Source of the DNA: Phycisphaerales bacterium
GTDB lineage: Bacteria > Planctomycetota > Phycisphaerae > Phycisphaerales > SM1A02
DNA: 64,000 bases
Direction of reading: 5' to 3'
Assembly: GCA_009691705.1 (NCBI GenBank)
Contig: SIAR01000001.1
Coordinates: 62,001 to 126,000 of the forward strand
Shown here in pieces: positions 41,762 to 50,967 of this stretch (position 1 is its first letter; each line of letters starts with the position of its first letter). Made by a program: the position numbers and the translations under genes. A model generated the notes under the pieces. It ran no database searches and was not told the origin of the DNA. It worked only from the letters and a program-made list of their open reading frames with translations.

Positions 41762-43297
41762 GTGCCCATTCGACTGCAACCACCAACCCACTTCGATAGT
41801 GTGCGGCATATACGTGGACTCTGCTTCACCTTGCTGCTGCTGGGATCGCTCGCCCAAAGTGCGGCGGCGCAATACAACCGCACCGACCACTTCGATGGCG
41901 CTATTGCCACTCTGCAACGGTGTGCATCACCTTCCCCAACGGGCGAGCATCACACACTGATCGTCTCGCTACGGGCGTTGAACGATCCAACCCTCCGACC
42001 GTTCTTTGAAGCGCTCACCCGCTCATCCAATTGGAGTTCGCGCGTCGATGGAATCTTGGGATTGGCTGAACTCTCAGCGGCGCGCGATGTTGACCTGGCG
42101 CTGATCAATCGCCTTTCCGCGTCGGAAGATCGCTCGACTGCAATTCGACATGCCATTGGATTGCACTTGATCACTCCCGCGAGCATTCGCGAACTGCTCG
42201 AGACGACCGACCTTCCAGCACTCGACCGCGTGATCTTGAGTGCTGATCTGCACAGACAAGGCCAGACATTCGAAGGCGTTGGACTGCGTGAAGCGGCAAC
42301 GGATGCATCTGACGAAATCGCGGGACTCGCTGCCGCCCTCATGTTGCAACGCGGAACGAGTGAGCCATGGGATGCCTTCACCGCCCGACTCGCAACGCGC
42401 CCACCAGAAGTGAAGAATGCCGTAGTGCAAGAACTGGCACGAGCCGCGCTGCTCTATTCGATGCGGGCGATCATCGCGCCGCTGATCTCGCTTGGCAAAG
42501 ATGACGTCTACACCGTGCCGACGCGAATGATGATCATCGGCTCAGCGCTCGCGCTCGATCCTCAAACTGGATGGCGAGAGTGGCGGAAGCTGGTTGCACA
42601 AGAGCGCAGTCAATCAACTCTCATGCGCGCTGGACTTCAGTTGATGGCTCAAGAGAAGCCCGTCGAAGTAGGAATGGGTGCCGCGATTCGCAGCGGCGAT
42701 CCGCTGATCGAGGCCATCGCTGATGCAGTAGACGCAAACGGATCGGATGACCCTGCGGCCCTCGCCAAGGCGCTCATCGCAGTCATCGACGTGGCCAATC
42801 GCACCAGCGCCGAGTGGGCGGTGCGCAGAGCCGCAGCACTGCCTCCAGTGCTTGCAGCGGAGGTTTGGCGACACCTCATCGTGCAGTTTCTGGCCGCTCC
42901 TGCCAACACGCCTGCGCTCTCCTCGGCAGTGCTCGACTGTGCAAGCAGACTTGCGCTGGTCGATCCTCAAGCACTTGGATCGTTGATCAATACATCGGCG
43001 GCAGAGACACAATTGCAAGAGACCTTGATTCTCTCGCTCTGTAATGCGGCGACACCACAAGCGGCCCAGGTCGCGCAAGCTGTGCGCGGATCACTCTCGC
43101 GGCGCGGAGATGCGCTGGCGATTATCGCTATTGCGCGGGGACTTCCGACGCTTGACGAGGATTCACTGAAGGCACTTGGAGTCGTTGCTGCCGGCGGCGG
43201 CAATATCGATCCCACGATGCTCGTGCAGGCGGCATGGCTCTTCGCACGCCACAGCAACCGTGCCGACCAAGCCCTCTCACAGATCCAACCAAAATGA
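41762..43297 (+). CDS. secreted alpha-helical repeat (HEAT-like) protein
   Basis: 511 residues from GTG 41762. A hydrophobic segment (IRGLCFTLLLLGSLAQSAAAQ, about 17-37) acts as signal peptide, preceded by a long polar n-region. The rest is almost all helical with repeating Ala/Leu pairs (for example WSSRVDGILGLAELSAARD, AVVQELARAALLYSMRAI, NRTSAEWAVRRAAALPPVLA), which fits a HEAT/ARM-type solenoid. No catalytic motif. It overlaps the DegT-like gene by ATGA and starts 30 bp after dnaA. Probably a periplasmic scaffold. Confidence 0.6.
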   Translation: MPIRLQPPTHFDSVRHIRGLCFTLLLLGSLAQSAAAQYNRTDHFDGAIATLQRCASPSPTGEHHTLIVSLRALNDPTLRPFFEALTRSSNWSSRVDGILGLAELSAARDVDLALINRLSASEDRSTAIRHAIGLHLITPASIRELLETTDLPALDRVILSADLHRQGQTFEGVGLREAATDASDEIAGLAAALMLQRGTSEPWDAFTARLATRPPEVKNAVVQELARAALLYSMRAIIAPLISLGKDDVYTVPTRMMIIGSALALDPQTGWREWRKLVAQERSQSTLMRAGLQLMAQEKPVEVGMGAAIRSGDPLIEAIADAVDANGSDDPAALAKALIAVIDVANRTSAEWAVRRAAALPPVLAAEVWRHLIVQFLAAPANTPALSSAVLDCASRLALVDPQALGSLINTSAAETQLQETLILSLCNAATPQAAQVAQAVRGSLSRRGDALAIIAIARGLPTLDEDSLKALGVVAAGGGNIDPTMLVQAAWLFARHSNRADQALSQIQPK

Positions 43298-44463
43298 AAT
43301 ACGACATTCCGCTGAGTAAGCCAGACATTACGGCTGAGGATCGCGCCGCCGTGCTCGCGACATTGAGCGGCGCACGCTTGACCATGGGCAGTGCACTGCT
43401 CGAGTTTGAGGCGCATCTTGCTTCGGTTGCTCGCCGTCCCTTTGCGATCGGTGTCTCGAGTGCCGGAACGGGGCTCGAGATTTGTTTGCGCGCGCTGGGA
43501 ATTCGGGCCGGCGATGAGGTGCTCGTACCCGCCCTATCGTTTGCATCGAATGTGAACGCAGTGATCGCGGTCGGCGCGACCCCCGTCTTTGTCGATTGCG
43601 ATCCACGCACGCTGAATATGCGGGTGATCGATGCGGAGTGTCGCGTCACACTCAAGACGCGGGCTGTGATTGGCGTACCCGTGCTCGGCAATCCCGCGGG
43701 CCTTCCCGAACTCATCGCGTTTTGTTCGCGGCATGAGATTCCGATGATCGAGCATGCGTCGGAGGGACTTGGATCAACCATCGGAAGCGATAACGTTGGA
43801 AAGTTCGGCCGACTCAGTGTCTTTGGATTTGGTCCAAATCGACCCATCGCCGCTGGCGAAGGTGGTGCGATCGTGACCCATGACGATCGACTTGCCGCGG
43901 CCTGCCGGGCACTGCGCAATCAAGGCCGCATCGACCGGCAGAGTTTTCCTGATCAATCGCCCGACCTCGGAATGTTGATGGCGTTTTCTGGGATGGGTTA
44001 CGACGCGCGATTGGCAGAGCCGCTCGCCGCGCTTGCCTCGAGCCAGCTGCGCCGTCTCGATGAGATTCGCGCGCGCCGGATGGAAATCGCCGCGGCATAC
44101 ACCAGGAATCTTGCCGGGCATCACGACTTGATCCTGCCAAATGTTCTTGAGAATTCGCAAATCTGCTGGCCACTCTTTTGGGTGCGGCTCTCTGATCGAT
44201 TTGGCGTGGATGACCGCGACGCGGTGATTTCAGGATTGCACCGCCATGATGTTGGGGCTGCAAATCATTATCCGCCGGCGCACTTGCTGCCGCATGTGCG
44301 AGCGCAATTCGGGACAAAGGTCGGCGATTGCCCTGTTGCCGAATCAATCGGCGACCGGATGGTGACTCTTCCGATGTTCACGTCCATGAAGATTCCCGAA
44401 GTCGCGCTCGTGTGCCAAGCACTCGAAGTCGTGCTCTCGCGGATCGGTCTCGAACGCGCCTAA
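43294..44463 (+). CDS. DegT/DnrJ/EryC1/StrS-fold protein lacking PLP-binding residues
   Basis: 389 residues. The aminotransferase fold is well conserved: IPLSKPDIT, GVSSAGTGLEICLRALGI, GDEVLVPALSFASNVNAVIAVG and GEGGAIVTHD. However, the PLP-ring Asp of VIEDA is His154 (MIEHASEGLG), and the Schiff-base lysine of FxFxPxK is Arg183 (FGFGPNRPIAAGEGG). Both key cofactor contacts are therefore gone, so a normal transaminase reaction is unlikely. It may bind a nucleotide-sugar as a sensor or catalyse another reaction (ColD uses His in place of Lys). No sugar-biosynthesis genes are nearby. Confidence 0.75.
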   Translation: MKYDIPLSKPDITAEDRAAVLATLSGARLTMGSALLEFEAHLASVARRPFAIGVSSAGTGLEICLRALGIRAGDEVLVPALSFASNVNAVIAVGATPVFVDCDPRTLNMRVIDAECRVTLKTRAVIGVPVLGNPAGLPELIAFCSRHEIPMIEHASEGLGSTIGSDNVGKFGRLSVFGFGPNRPIAAGEGGAIVTHDDRLAAACRALRNQGRIDRQSFPDQSPDLGMLMAFSGMGYDARLAEPLAALASSQLRRLDEIRARRMEIAAAYTRNLAGHHDLILPNVLENSQICWPLFWVRLSDRFGVDDRDAVISGLHRHDVGAANHYPPAHLLPHVRAQFGTKVGDCPVAESIGDRMVTLPMFTSMKIPEVALVCQALEVVLSRIGLERA

Positions 44464-44495
44464 GCGCGCCGAATCAAAGGCGTTCAATCAAACAA

Positions 44496-44567
44496 AGCCA
44501 CCCATGGGACTCGAACCCACGACCTATGCTTTACGAAAGCATTGCTCTACCACTGAGCTAGGGTGGC
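44496..44567 (-). tRNA. tRNA-Thr (anticodon CGT)
   Basis: Minus strand: acceptor GCCACCC/GGGTGGC with discriminator T, D arm GCTC...GAGC, anticodon stem ATGCT/AGCAT around TTCGTAA giving anticodon CGT (threonine ACG), T loop TTCGAGT. 72 nt, no encoded CCA. Located between the DegT-like gene and the HEAT/pseudoreceiver gene. Confidence 0.95.
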
Positions 44568-44666
44568 GCAACCAACCTGACCAACGACAACTGCTGACCG
44601 CACGACGCGCCGAAGTGTAACGACCACCTTCGCAAGCTTCGGGCGACGATGAACTAGAAAATCCAA

Positions 44667-47000
44667 TCACTTCGCTGGGGCGACGATGAGCTTGACAACT
44701 TCTGCGCTGGGAAGTCCAAGGGCACCGAACGCCTGTCCCGCTGCATCGGCAACCGATCCCTCGGCATTCGAAATCAGTGAGCGCAGGGCATCGAGTTGCC
44801 GCGATTGCAAGAGATTGCCGAACTTGCGCGCGCTCGTGGCAACGTCGCCGAGCAACATCTCTTGCACTTCTGGACCTGCGGCGAGTGCGGCATCCATAAG
44901 TGCACGCTGAGACTTTTCGCTGGGCATGAGTGCCAAGACTCGCGCGACTGACGATTTGATCGATCCGCTCGATGACCCTAGCGCTGCGATGAGTCCTGAT
45001 TCACAATCGCGAATGTCGAAGACCGGACTTGCCGATTCAGCAATCAACTGCAACGCGCCGAGCGATGACTGTGCGTACAGGGCGCCATCCTCTTGACTCA
45101 TGGCGATACCACCCGCTGCACCAACAGCCGCTTCAATCGCGGCTGCGAATTGCTCGTCGGTGGCACTGGCGAGAAAGACTGAGACGCGGGCGTCGTTTTC
45201 AAAGTCGATTGCGAGCGTTCCCGCATCGGTACCGCTGGCGATCAATACCACTGGGGCAGTCGCCGCGGCCCGTGAGACACGAATCGAACGAATAGTGTCG
45301 TTCACTGCCGCACGCGCCCCCTGAATAATGACCAAGTCAACGGTCTGACCCGTCGCGAGTTTGCCTTCGACCTCGCTGAGTGATCCACCGGTGGTGACTG
45401 CACCCACCCCTAGCGCGTTGATGCGCGAAGCAAGCGCTTGACGGTCTTCTTCGGTAGATGCAATCACGGCACCCATCGTGCCGCCGGACTGCACCATTGA
45501 TCCCAAGATGGGAACGACGAGTGAGTCTTGCGAGAAACTGGTCTGGGGAAGTGCGCGCGCGAGCACGAGCGCGGCGTCGAATCGCACGCGGCGGTCGGCG
45601 AAGAGCAGGCACTCGATGATTGGAGAGCGTCCATTGGATGGAGTCACCAGCGACGACGCCCCGCCATTCGTTGCCAGCACTGCGATACAGGCGCGGGCGA
45701 GTAGCACATCGCTGGCATCAATCGCAAATCCGAGTGCCAGTTGTGTGATGGATGCCCCGCTGGCAGTCGCGAAAAACTCAGCGCTGTAACGACTCACCAA
45801 GATCGAAGCCGTCTCAGCCGTGGCGGCGGGATCGACCTTCAACAATTTCATCAACACTGCGCGACGAAGATCGGCTGCCACGTAGGTCGCCAGCGCCAAA
45901 TCTGAAGATGGGTCAATCGTCAACGCAAACATCGCCGTCTGAATCGCCATCGTCTCGCAGTAGATCGGTGTGGGAATCTCAATGCCAACGAGACCGCTGC
46001 TCGCGTCATACTTCCAGACTGCATTGTTCGCCTCGCTGGCGTACGGAATCAGTGCTGGTGTCTGATCGAAATAGCGACGGGCAAGCGCGGTGAACTGGCT
46101 AGCCGCGCTCTGCGAGGTTCCGCCAAGTCGGTCGTAGGCGCGCGAGGCGGCCGCACGAACGTCTGCTGCTGCCGTCGCGTTTGACGTGATCTGCAAGAGG
46201 TAGGGCTGTGCGCTGGGATATCCGATTTCGCCCAGGATTTCGCAGACTTTTCGCTGCGTGTCCGCTTCAAGGTGCGGCAGTGCTGCGCACAGTGGAGCGA
46301 CGCTGAGGCGCTTGATGTCGACCAGCGTGACGCGGGCTGACGCTGCAAGTTTGGCGTTCGATCCATCGCTGAGCGCTTTGAGCAAGGCTGGGACGGCGTA
46401 TTCGCCTGCGGTGAGCAATCGCCCGCGTGCGATCATCTGCTGACGCATCGTGCCGCCGAGATCGGTGACCGCCTCTTCGATGCGAAGGGCGTTGCGGCTA
46501 CTTGCGCGCGTGCCAGCCAGAAAGCGCGTTTCGAATTCGACGACGAATGCCCCAACACCATCCATGCCGCGCCCGCGCGATACAGCGCGTTCGACCTTTT
46601 CGCGGAGTCCACGCTCATCAACGAGTTTGGCAATCTGTTCATCGGTGATTCCAGAATCGAAGAGCGTTTCGATCGAACTCTTGACCAGTTCTGGCTTTCC
46701 GATCAGGATGTAGTGCAGAACCATGTCCAAGTCACGCGACTGCTGCGCGCTTGCTTCGGGCGTTGAAGTGGTCGCCTCGGCGGTTGGCGCATCGGCCGCT
46801 GATTCAGCGGGCGATGACTCATCTGCCGCGGGTTCAGGTTCAACTTCTGGCTCAGCGGCAGGTTCGGCTGCAGGTTCAGTTGGAGGATCGGTTGGATCAT
46901 CGAAGCCAGCTGCAACAGCAGTCGAGCAAGGCGATCCAAAGATTGAGATCAGGACAGTTGCGGCGAGAACCGCTGGAAGACGAAGGAATGAGTCGAACAC
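44667..47000 (-). CDS. secreted HEAT-repeat protein with embedded receiver-like domain
   Basis: 777 residues from GTG 47000, which has GGAG 10 bases upstream and yields a signal peptide (LPAVLAATVLISIFGSPCSTAVAA); an ATG at 47078 is open but unsupported. A Glu/Pro/Ala linker (about 33-85) precedes HEAT-like helices (AVPALLKALSDGS, PLCAALPHLEADTQRKVCEILGEIG, PYLLQITSNATAAADVRAAA). Residues about 508-630 have an alternating beta-alpha pattern like CheY (GAVIASTEEDRQALASRI, DLVIIQG, APVVLIASGTD, VFLASATDEQF), with Gln where the phospho-Asp would be. The final part is helical again. Function unknown. Confidence 0.6.
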   Translation of the reverse strand: MFDSFLRLPAVLAATVLISIFGSPCSTAVAAGFDDPTDPPTEPAAEPAAEPEVEPEPAADESSPAESAADAPTAEATTSTPEASAQQSRDLDMVLHYILIGKPELVKSSIETLFDSGITDEQIAKLVDERGLREKVERAVSRGRGMDGVGAFVVEFETRFLAGTRASSRNALRIEEAVTDLGGTMRQQMIARGRLLTAGEYAVPALLKALSDGSNAKLAASARVTLVDIKRLSVAPLCAALPHLEADTQRKVCEILGEIGYPSAQPYLLQITSNATAAADVRAAASRAYDRLGGTSQSAASQFTALARRYFDQTPALIPYASEANNAVWKYDASSGLVGIEIPTPIYCETMAIQTAMFALTIDPSSDLALATYVAADLRRAVLMKLLKVDPAATAETASILVSRYSAEFFATASGASITQLALGFAIDASDVLLARACIAVLATNGGASSLVTPSNGRSPIIECLLFADRRVRFDAALVLARALPQTSFSQDSLVVPILGSMVQSGGTMGAVIASTEEDRQALASRINALGVGAVTTGGSLSEVEGKLATGQTVDLVIIQGARAAVNDTIRSIRVSRAAATAPVVLIASGTDAGTLAIDFENDARVSVFLASATDEQFAAAIEAAVGAAGGIAMSQEDGALYAQSSLGALQLIAESASPVFDIRDCESGLIAALGSSSGSIKSSVARVLALMPSEKSQRALMDAALAAGPEVQEMLLGDVATSARKFGNLLQSRQLDALRSLISNAEGSVADAAGQAFGALGLPSAEVVKLIVAPAK

Positions 47001-47169
47001 TGAGAATGCGCTCCTGCGTTGGTGGGGTCGGCGACCGAAGTAGACGGACAAATCGATCGGACGGGAAAAGTATCGCACTCAGCCTCGCTTTGCAACGATG
47101 AGAGCCTTGCGAATTGGTACCGTGACCCCGTGATTGTCCTTGAGAGTTCGTGCTCTCAAGCGCGAGAAT

Positions 47170-47342
47170 TGTGGCTGGCGCCATGATTTTCGCGAGGGAA
47201 GGCGGTGAAAATCCGCCGTAGACGCACTGCCGTAACGGGTGGAGGTGCAATCCTCCATGCCTCAACCACGACGCCACTGGATTTGCAAATGCAGATCTGG
47301 GAAGGCAGGTTGAGGTGCCCGAAGCCGGAAGACCTGCCTTCA
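47170..47342 (+). ncRNA. cobalamin (B12) riboswitch
   Basis: The conserved core elements occur in order: GGGAA (47196-47200), the stem GGCGGTGAAAATCCGCC, ACTGCCGTAACGG, GCCACTGG (47273-47280), TGGGAAGGC (47298-47306) and the B12 box GAAGCCGGAAGACCTGCC ending near 47338. This is the adenosylcobalamin riboswitch consensus (Rfam Cobalamin type). It lies 60-70 bases before a secreted dockerin protein with a pseudopilin gene coupled to it, not before transport or synthesis genes of the usual type. It normally switches expression off when B12 is plentiful. Exact 5' boundary is approximate; an outer stem CGCGAGAAT/ATTTTCGCG (47161-47194) lies at its edge. Confidence 0.9.
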
Positions 47343-47404
47343 CACTGCGCCGCGCCCTTGCGATTGGGGCTCCCGGAGCGAGACGCCATCCTTCAACAAC
47401 TCAT

Positions 47405-48349
47405 ATGCACTGCACCCATTGCTTGTCTTCTCACACGTCGGTTGGCCTACTGGTTCGCACGCTGGTTTCGTTCCTGGGAGTAGTGATTGCCACCACGGCA
47501 CCGACTCACGCGGGAGAGTTTGCCAACGCCGTGCTCTCGTACTCGCAAGGATCAAACGCCGCCAACGGCTACACGAATCCGCTCGTGGCCCTCGGCGCGC
47601 CAGAACGATTCACCGGCGAAGGAATTGATCCTTCTGCTGTCACCCCCTTTCAACCCTGCTTTCTCAACACAGAAGTTGTTTCGATCGGCAGCGGTGGCTC
47701 ACTCACCCTCGCGTTTGATCCGCCACTTGTCGATCATCCTGGAAATCCATTTGGCGTCGATTTCATCGTGTTTGGGAACTCATTCTTTACAGATGGGGCC
47801 TATCCAAATGGATCGGTGAGTGCCCTCGCCGCTGATGGAGGAACAATCGAAGTCACTGCCGATGGCACACATTGGATTGCGGTTCCATCGTCACTCGCCG
47901 ATGGACTCTTTCCAACGATGGGATGGGTCGACGCGCTTCCCTACAGCAGCAGTGCTGGGACCATTGCAGCCGACCCGCGGTTGCCAGTCGATCCGGCGTG
48001 GATGATGAACGACCTCATCGGACTCTCGTACGCAGACCTCGTCGCGCGCTATGCAGGATCGGCTGGAGGAAGTGGCGTCGATCTCGCGGGCGTTGGTCTC
48101 ACACAAGCAATCGCGGTGCGCATCTCGGTCGCAGCTGGGTTCTATCCAAACGTCGAGATCGATGCGGTCGCGCGGGTGCGGCCCGCAACACACCCGGCCG
48201 ATATCGATGGCAATGGCGCGGTGGACGGACTCGATCTCGCGGCGGTGCTCTCGGCCTTTGGAAGCGCATCGGCCACGGCAGACATCGATCACAACGGCGT
48301 GGTGGACGGTCCAGATCTTGCGGCCATTCTCGCAGGATGGAGTGGATGA
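47405..48349 (+). CDS. secreted surface protein with C-terminal dockerin-like repeats, under B12 riboswitch
   Basis: 314 residues from ATG 47405. A signal sequence (VGLLVRTLVSFLGVVIATTAPTHAG) leads to one globular domain with GEFANAVLSYSQGSNAANGYTNPLVALG, SLTLAFDPPLVDHPGNPFGVDFIVFGNSFF, TADGTHWIAVPS and VGLTQAIAVRISVAAGFYPNVEIDAVARV. This is a family of extracellular beta-rich proteins often found behind cobalamin riboswitches (my recollection of the family; not checked). Two Ca-binding dockerin-like loops follow, ADIDGNGAVDGLDL and ADIDHNGVVDGPDL, ending AGWSG. It may capture cobalamin or a related compound at the cell surface. ATGA-coupled to the pseudopilin. Confidence 0.75.
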   Translation: MHCTHCLSSHTSVGLLVRTLVSFLGVVIATTAPTHAGEFANAVLSYSQGSNAANGYTNPLVALGAPERFTGEGIDPSAVTPFQPCFLNTEVVSIGSGGSLTLAFDPPLVDHPGNPFGVDFIVFGNSFFTDGAYPNGSVSALAADGGTIEVTADGTHWIAVPSSLADGLFPTMGWVDALPYSSSAGTIAADPRLPVDPAWMMNDLIGLSYADLVARYAGSAGGSGVDLAGVGLTQAIAVRISVAAGFYPNVEIDAVARVRPATHPADIDGNGAVDGLDLAAVLSAFGSASATADIDHNGVVDGPDLAAILAGWSG

Positions 48350-49134
48350 GCGGGCATCGCGCAATCACGCTCGTTGAGATTCTCGTCGTGGTTGGTGTCA
48401 TCGCGATTTTGATGTCGCTGACGCTTCCTGGAGTCTCGGCCGTGCGGGAAGGCAGCCGAAGCAACGAGTGCGCTGGAAGGTTGCGACAACTCACCGTCGC
48501 TGCCCAGTCGTATGCCAATGCGTCACGCGAAGTTTTCCCGGCGGCGATCCTCTTTGAACTTCGGTCAGGTGTGGTACGAACGGTCGCGTGGGACTTTGTG
48601 CAAGGCGGGCAAGGTTCAATCGAACCTGGACCACTCTGGTCGTTCACTGATCACCCTTACGAAGCGCAGCAATGTCCTTCATTCTTGGGATCAAGCACCT
48701 TTGGCGGCGATCCAGTGACCGGCTTCAATTACAACACGAGTTTCATTGGCGCCGAGGGTTCATGGCCAATCACCGACTCCGATGGACGGGTGCACAGCGG
48801 CTGGCAAACCGCGCGCAAGGGACTCGCGATGAATCAACACCGCCGTCCGAGCGAGACGGCGCTGTTTGGAGATGGTGGATGGCAATGGGGCGCGAACAAA
48901 TTCATGCGCGCGCCGAGCGCAAGTGTCGAAATGGATTTGGGAATTGTGTACGGCGGCGCTCAGGCCTATCGACATCAAGGCTGCACCAACGTTGCGTGGC
49001 TCGATGGTCATGTGCGCTCAGTCTGCCGGCAGTGCCAAGGGATGCATGAGAGTGCCACACTTCTGGCATCACCCATGGGATGGCCCGCCAACGGCTTTCT
49101 CAGCAACGATGACAGCGCTTACGACCCGCGTTGA
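48346..49134 (+). CDS. type II/IV pseudopilin with H-X9-DG motif
   Basis: 262 residues from ATG 48346 (overlap ATGA). The N-terminus MSGHRAITLVEILVVVGVIAILMSLTLPG is a class III prepilin signal, with the methylated residue expected after the short basic leader and Glu at +5 (ITLVE). RQLTVAAQSYANA follows, and near the end RHQGCTNVAWLDGHV gives His210-X9-Asp-Gly, the planctomycete/verrucomicrobial pseudopilin motif. Such proteins are abundant in these phyla and may build surface or secretion filaments. Coupling to the riboswitch-controlled protein suggests a shared role in B12-responsive uptake. Confidence 0.85.
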   Translation: MSGHRAITLVEILVVVGVIAILMSLTLPGVSAVREGSRSNECAGRLRQLTVAAQSYANASREVFPAAILFELRSGVVRTVAWDFVQGGQGSIEPGPLWSFTDHPYEAQQCPSFLGSSTFGGDPVTGFNYNTSFIGAEGSWPITDSDGRVHSGWQTARKGLAMNQHRRPSETALFGDGGWQWGANKFMRAPSASVEMDLGIVYGGAQAYRHQGCTNVAWLDGHVRSVCRQCQGMHESATLLASPMGWPANGFLSNDDSAYDPR

Positions 49135-49158
49135 GTTACGAAAGTGGTGCGCCGAGAG

Positions 49159-50946
49159 TCAGCGCCGTCCAAACCGTCGTTCAATGTCGGCAAGTGGAAT
49201 GCGCACGGAAGTCGGTCGTCCGTGTGGACAGTTGGTCGCGCGATCAGTTTCGCTGCGCGCCGCGAGCAGCCGCGCGATCTCGGCTTGCGAGAGGCGATCC
49301 CCTCCTTTGATCGCCGCTTTGCACGCCATCATGTCAAGCACATCGGAAATCGCACTTTCGCGCAGGGCAGCAGAGTCGTTGCTTTCGCATGCACTCGCCA
49401 GTTGGTCGTTAGTGAGCGCGCGGGCCACAAACGTTGCGGCCTGCACGCCGCGTCCGGCGAGAAACACTGGGAAGGCATGCACTGCGATCGACCGAGGACC
49501 CGCGGCAACTGCTTCAATTCCCAACCGCGCAAAGAGCGGCGCGAGCACTTCGAGGCGGGCGAGTGCTTCTGGCGGCACATCCGCTGTGGCAGGCACGAGC
49601 AACTGTTGCGTCATGAGATCTCCCGCGCCGATGCGCGCCCGAATCTCTTGGAACATCATCCGCTCGTGCAAGGCGTGTTGATCGACGATCACGAGTGCGC
49701 CATCCTCGGCAAAGACGAGCCAGGTCGAATTGATTTGCAATACATCGGGGGTGTGGACGGGGGCGCTGAGTAGTGTCGGTTGCTGGTGCTCACCGATCGG
49801 TTCATCACAGAGTGCAGTCAGCGCCGGCGGCCCGTTGGGCGCACCGGATGGGCGATCGGTTGCCAAGACCTCGCGCGTGTGCGTGCGTTCGTACGGCGTC
49901 GGCGGCGATGAACCCCCGAGCAATCCGCTGCCTGCGGCGGTGAGATCGGCTAGACGCAACGTGTCTTGCACCGCTCGGTAGACAAGACGATGCATCGCCG
50001 ATGGCGATCGCCAACGCACTTCACTCTTTTGTGGATGCACGTTGACGTCGACCGATCCGGGATCGACCTGCAAAAAGAGCACGAACACGGGCTGCAACGC
50101 GGGGTCAGCGAGTCCGCGGTATGCCTCGCGCACTGCGTGCATCAGCGATCGATCGATGATTGGGCGGCCGTTTACAAACAGTCGCTGCGTGCGACTCACT
50201 GAGCGCATTGATTCGGGACGGCAAATCGATCCCGTGATGATTGCGCGAAGTCCATCGTCGCCGGTCGCTTCTCCAATCACTGTGAGCGGCTCGCGACCGA
50301 GCGCTTCTCCAAGCACATCGGCGACGCGCCCCACCGCGTCGCCAGCGCACGCAAGGTCAAAGACTTTGCGGGCTGCGCTCTCCAGTCGAAATGCAACGGA
50401 TGGATTGGCGAGTGCCGCGTTGCACACAACCTCGGTGACGCGCGCTGCCTCGGCTGGGAGGCCGCGAAGAAAATTTCGGCGGGCTGGAACGTTGGTGAAG
50501 AGTCCGCGCACTTCGAGGCGCGTTCCGCGGCCGCCGGCAGCAGGTTTGAAAGCACTGACCTCGCCAAAGCGAGAGTCAATCGACCACGCTTGGGTCGCAC
50601 CCGCGACACAGGAAGTCATTGTCACGTGCGCGACAGCGGCAATCGCGCTGAGTGCTTCTCCGCGGAATCCGAATGTGCATATTCGGTTCAGGTCGTCGCT
50701 CGCTGCGATCTTGCTCGTTGCATGCGCCGCGAGTGCAAGCGACAACTCCTCGCGGGCGATTCCCCCGCCATCATCGGCGACTTCTATCAGATCGCGACCA
50801 CCACCCTCGATTCGGATAGAGATCCTCGTCGCTCCAGCATCGAGCGCATTTTCGATGAGCTCTTTCACGACGCTTGCAGGTCGTTCGACAACTTCCCCCG
50901 CTGCAATTTGGTTCACAAGCGCTGCTGGGAGTAGTCGAATTGTCAT
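49159..50946 (-). CDS. mutL: DNA mismatch repair protein MutL
   Basis: 595 residues from ATG 50946. The GHKL ATPase domain shows NQIAAGEVVERPASVVKELIENALDAGA, DDGGGI, GFRGEALSAIA and GGRGTRLEVRGLFTNVPAR. The C-terminal part has the endonuclease-type metal motif DQHALHERMMFQE (Asp422...) in which the usual final Glu is Gln433, with Glu434 next to it, plus ACKAAIKGG and CPHGRP, so it belongs to the nicking MutL class. Works with MutS, which is not in the window. Divergent from the metallophosphatase by 21 bp. Confidence 0.93.
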   Translation of the reverse strand: MTIRLLPAALVNQIAAGEVVERPASVVKELIENALDAGATRISIRIEGGGRDLIEVADDGGGIAREELSLALAAHATSKIAASDDLNRICTFGFRGEALSAIAAVAHVTMTSCVAGATQAWSIDSRFGEVSAFKPAAGGRGTRLEVRGLFTNVPARRNFLRGLPAEAARVTEVVCNAALANPSVAFRLESAARKVFDLACAGDAVGRVADVLGEALGREPLTVIGEATGDDGLRAIITGSICRPESMRSVSRTQRLFVNGRPIIDRSLMHAVREAYRGLADPALQPVFVLFLQVDPGSVDVNVHPQKSEVRWRSPSAMHRLVYRAVQDTLRLADLTAAGSGLLGGSSPPTPYERTHTREVLATDRPSGAPNGPPALTALCDEPIGEHQQPTLLSAPVHTPDVLQINSTWLVFAEDGALVIVDQHALHERMMFQEIRARIGAGDLMTQQLLVPATADVPPEALARLEVLAPLFARLGIEAVAAGPRSIAVHAFPVFLAGRGVQAATFVARALTNDQLASACESNDSAALRESAISDVLDMMACKAAIKGGDRLSQAEIARLLAARSETDRATNCPHGRPTSVRIPLADIERRFGRR

Positions 50947-50967
50947 GGTGCGAAGTATCCTACGACG

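Noticed and set aside
47139..47160. Perfect 8-bp hairpin (CTTGAGAG/CTCTCAAG) as a transcription terminator
   Set aside because: No T-run follows, and both flanking genes are transcribed away from it, so there is nothing to terminate. It may be part of the riboswitch leader or promoter region.
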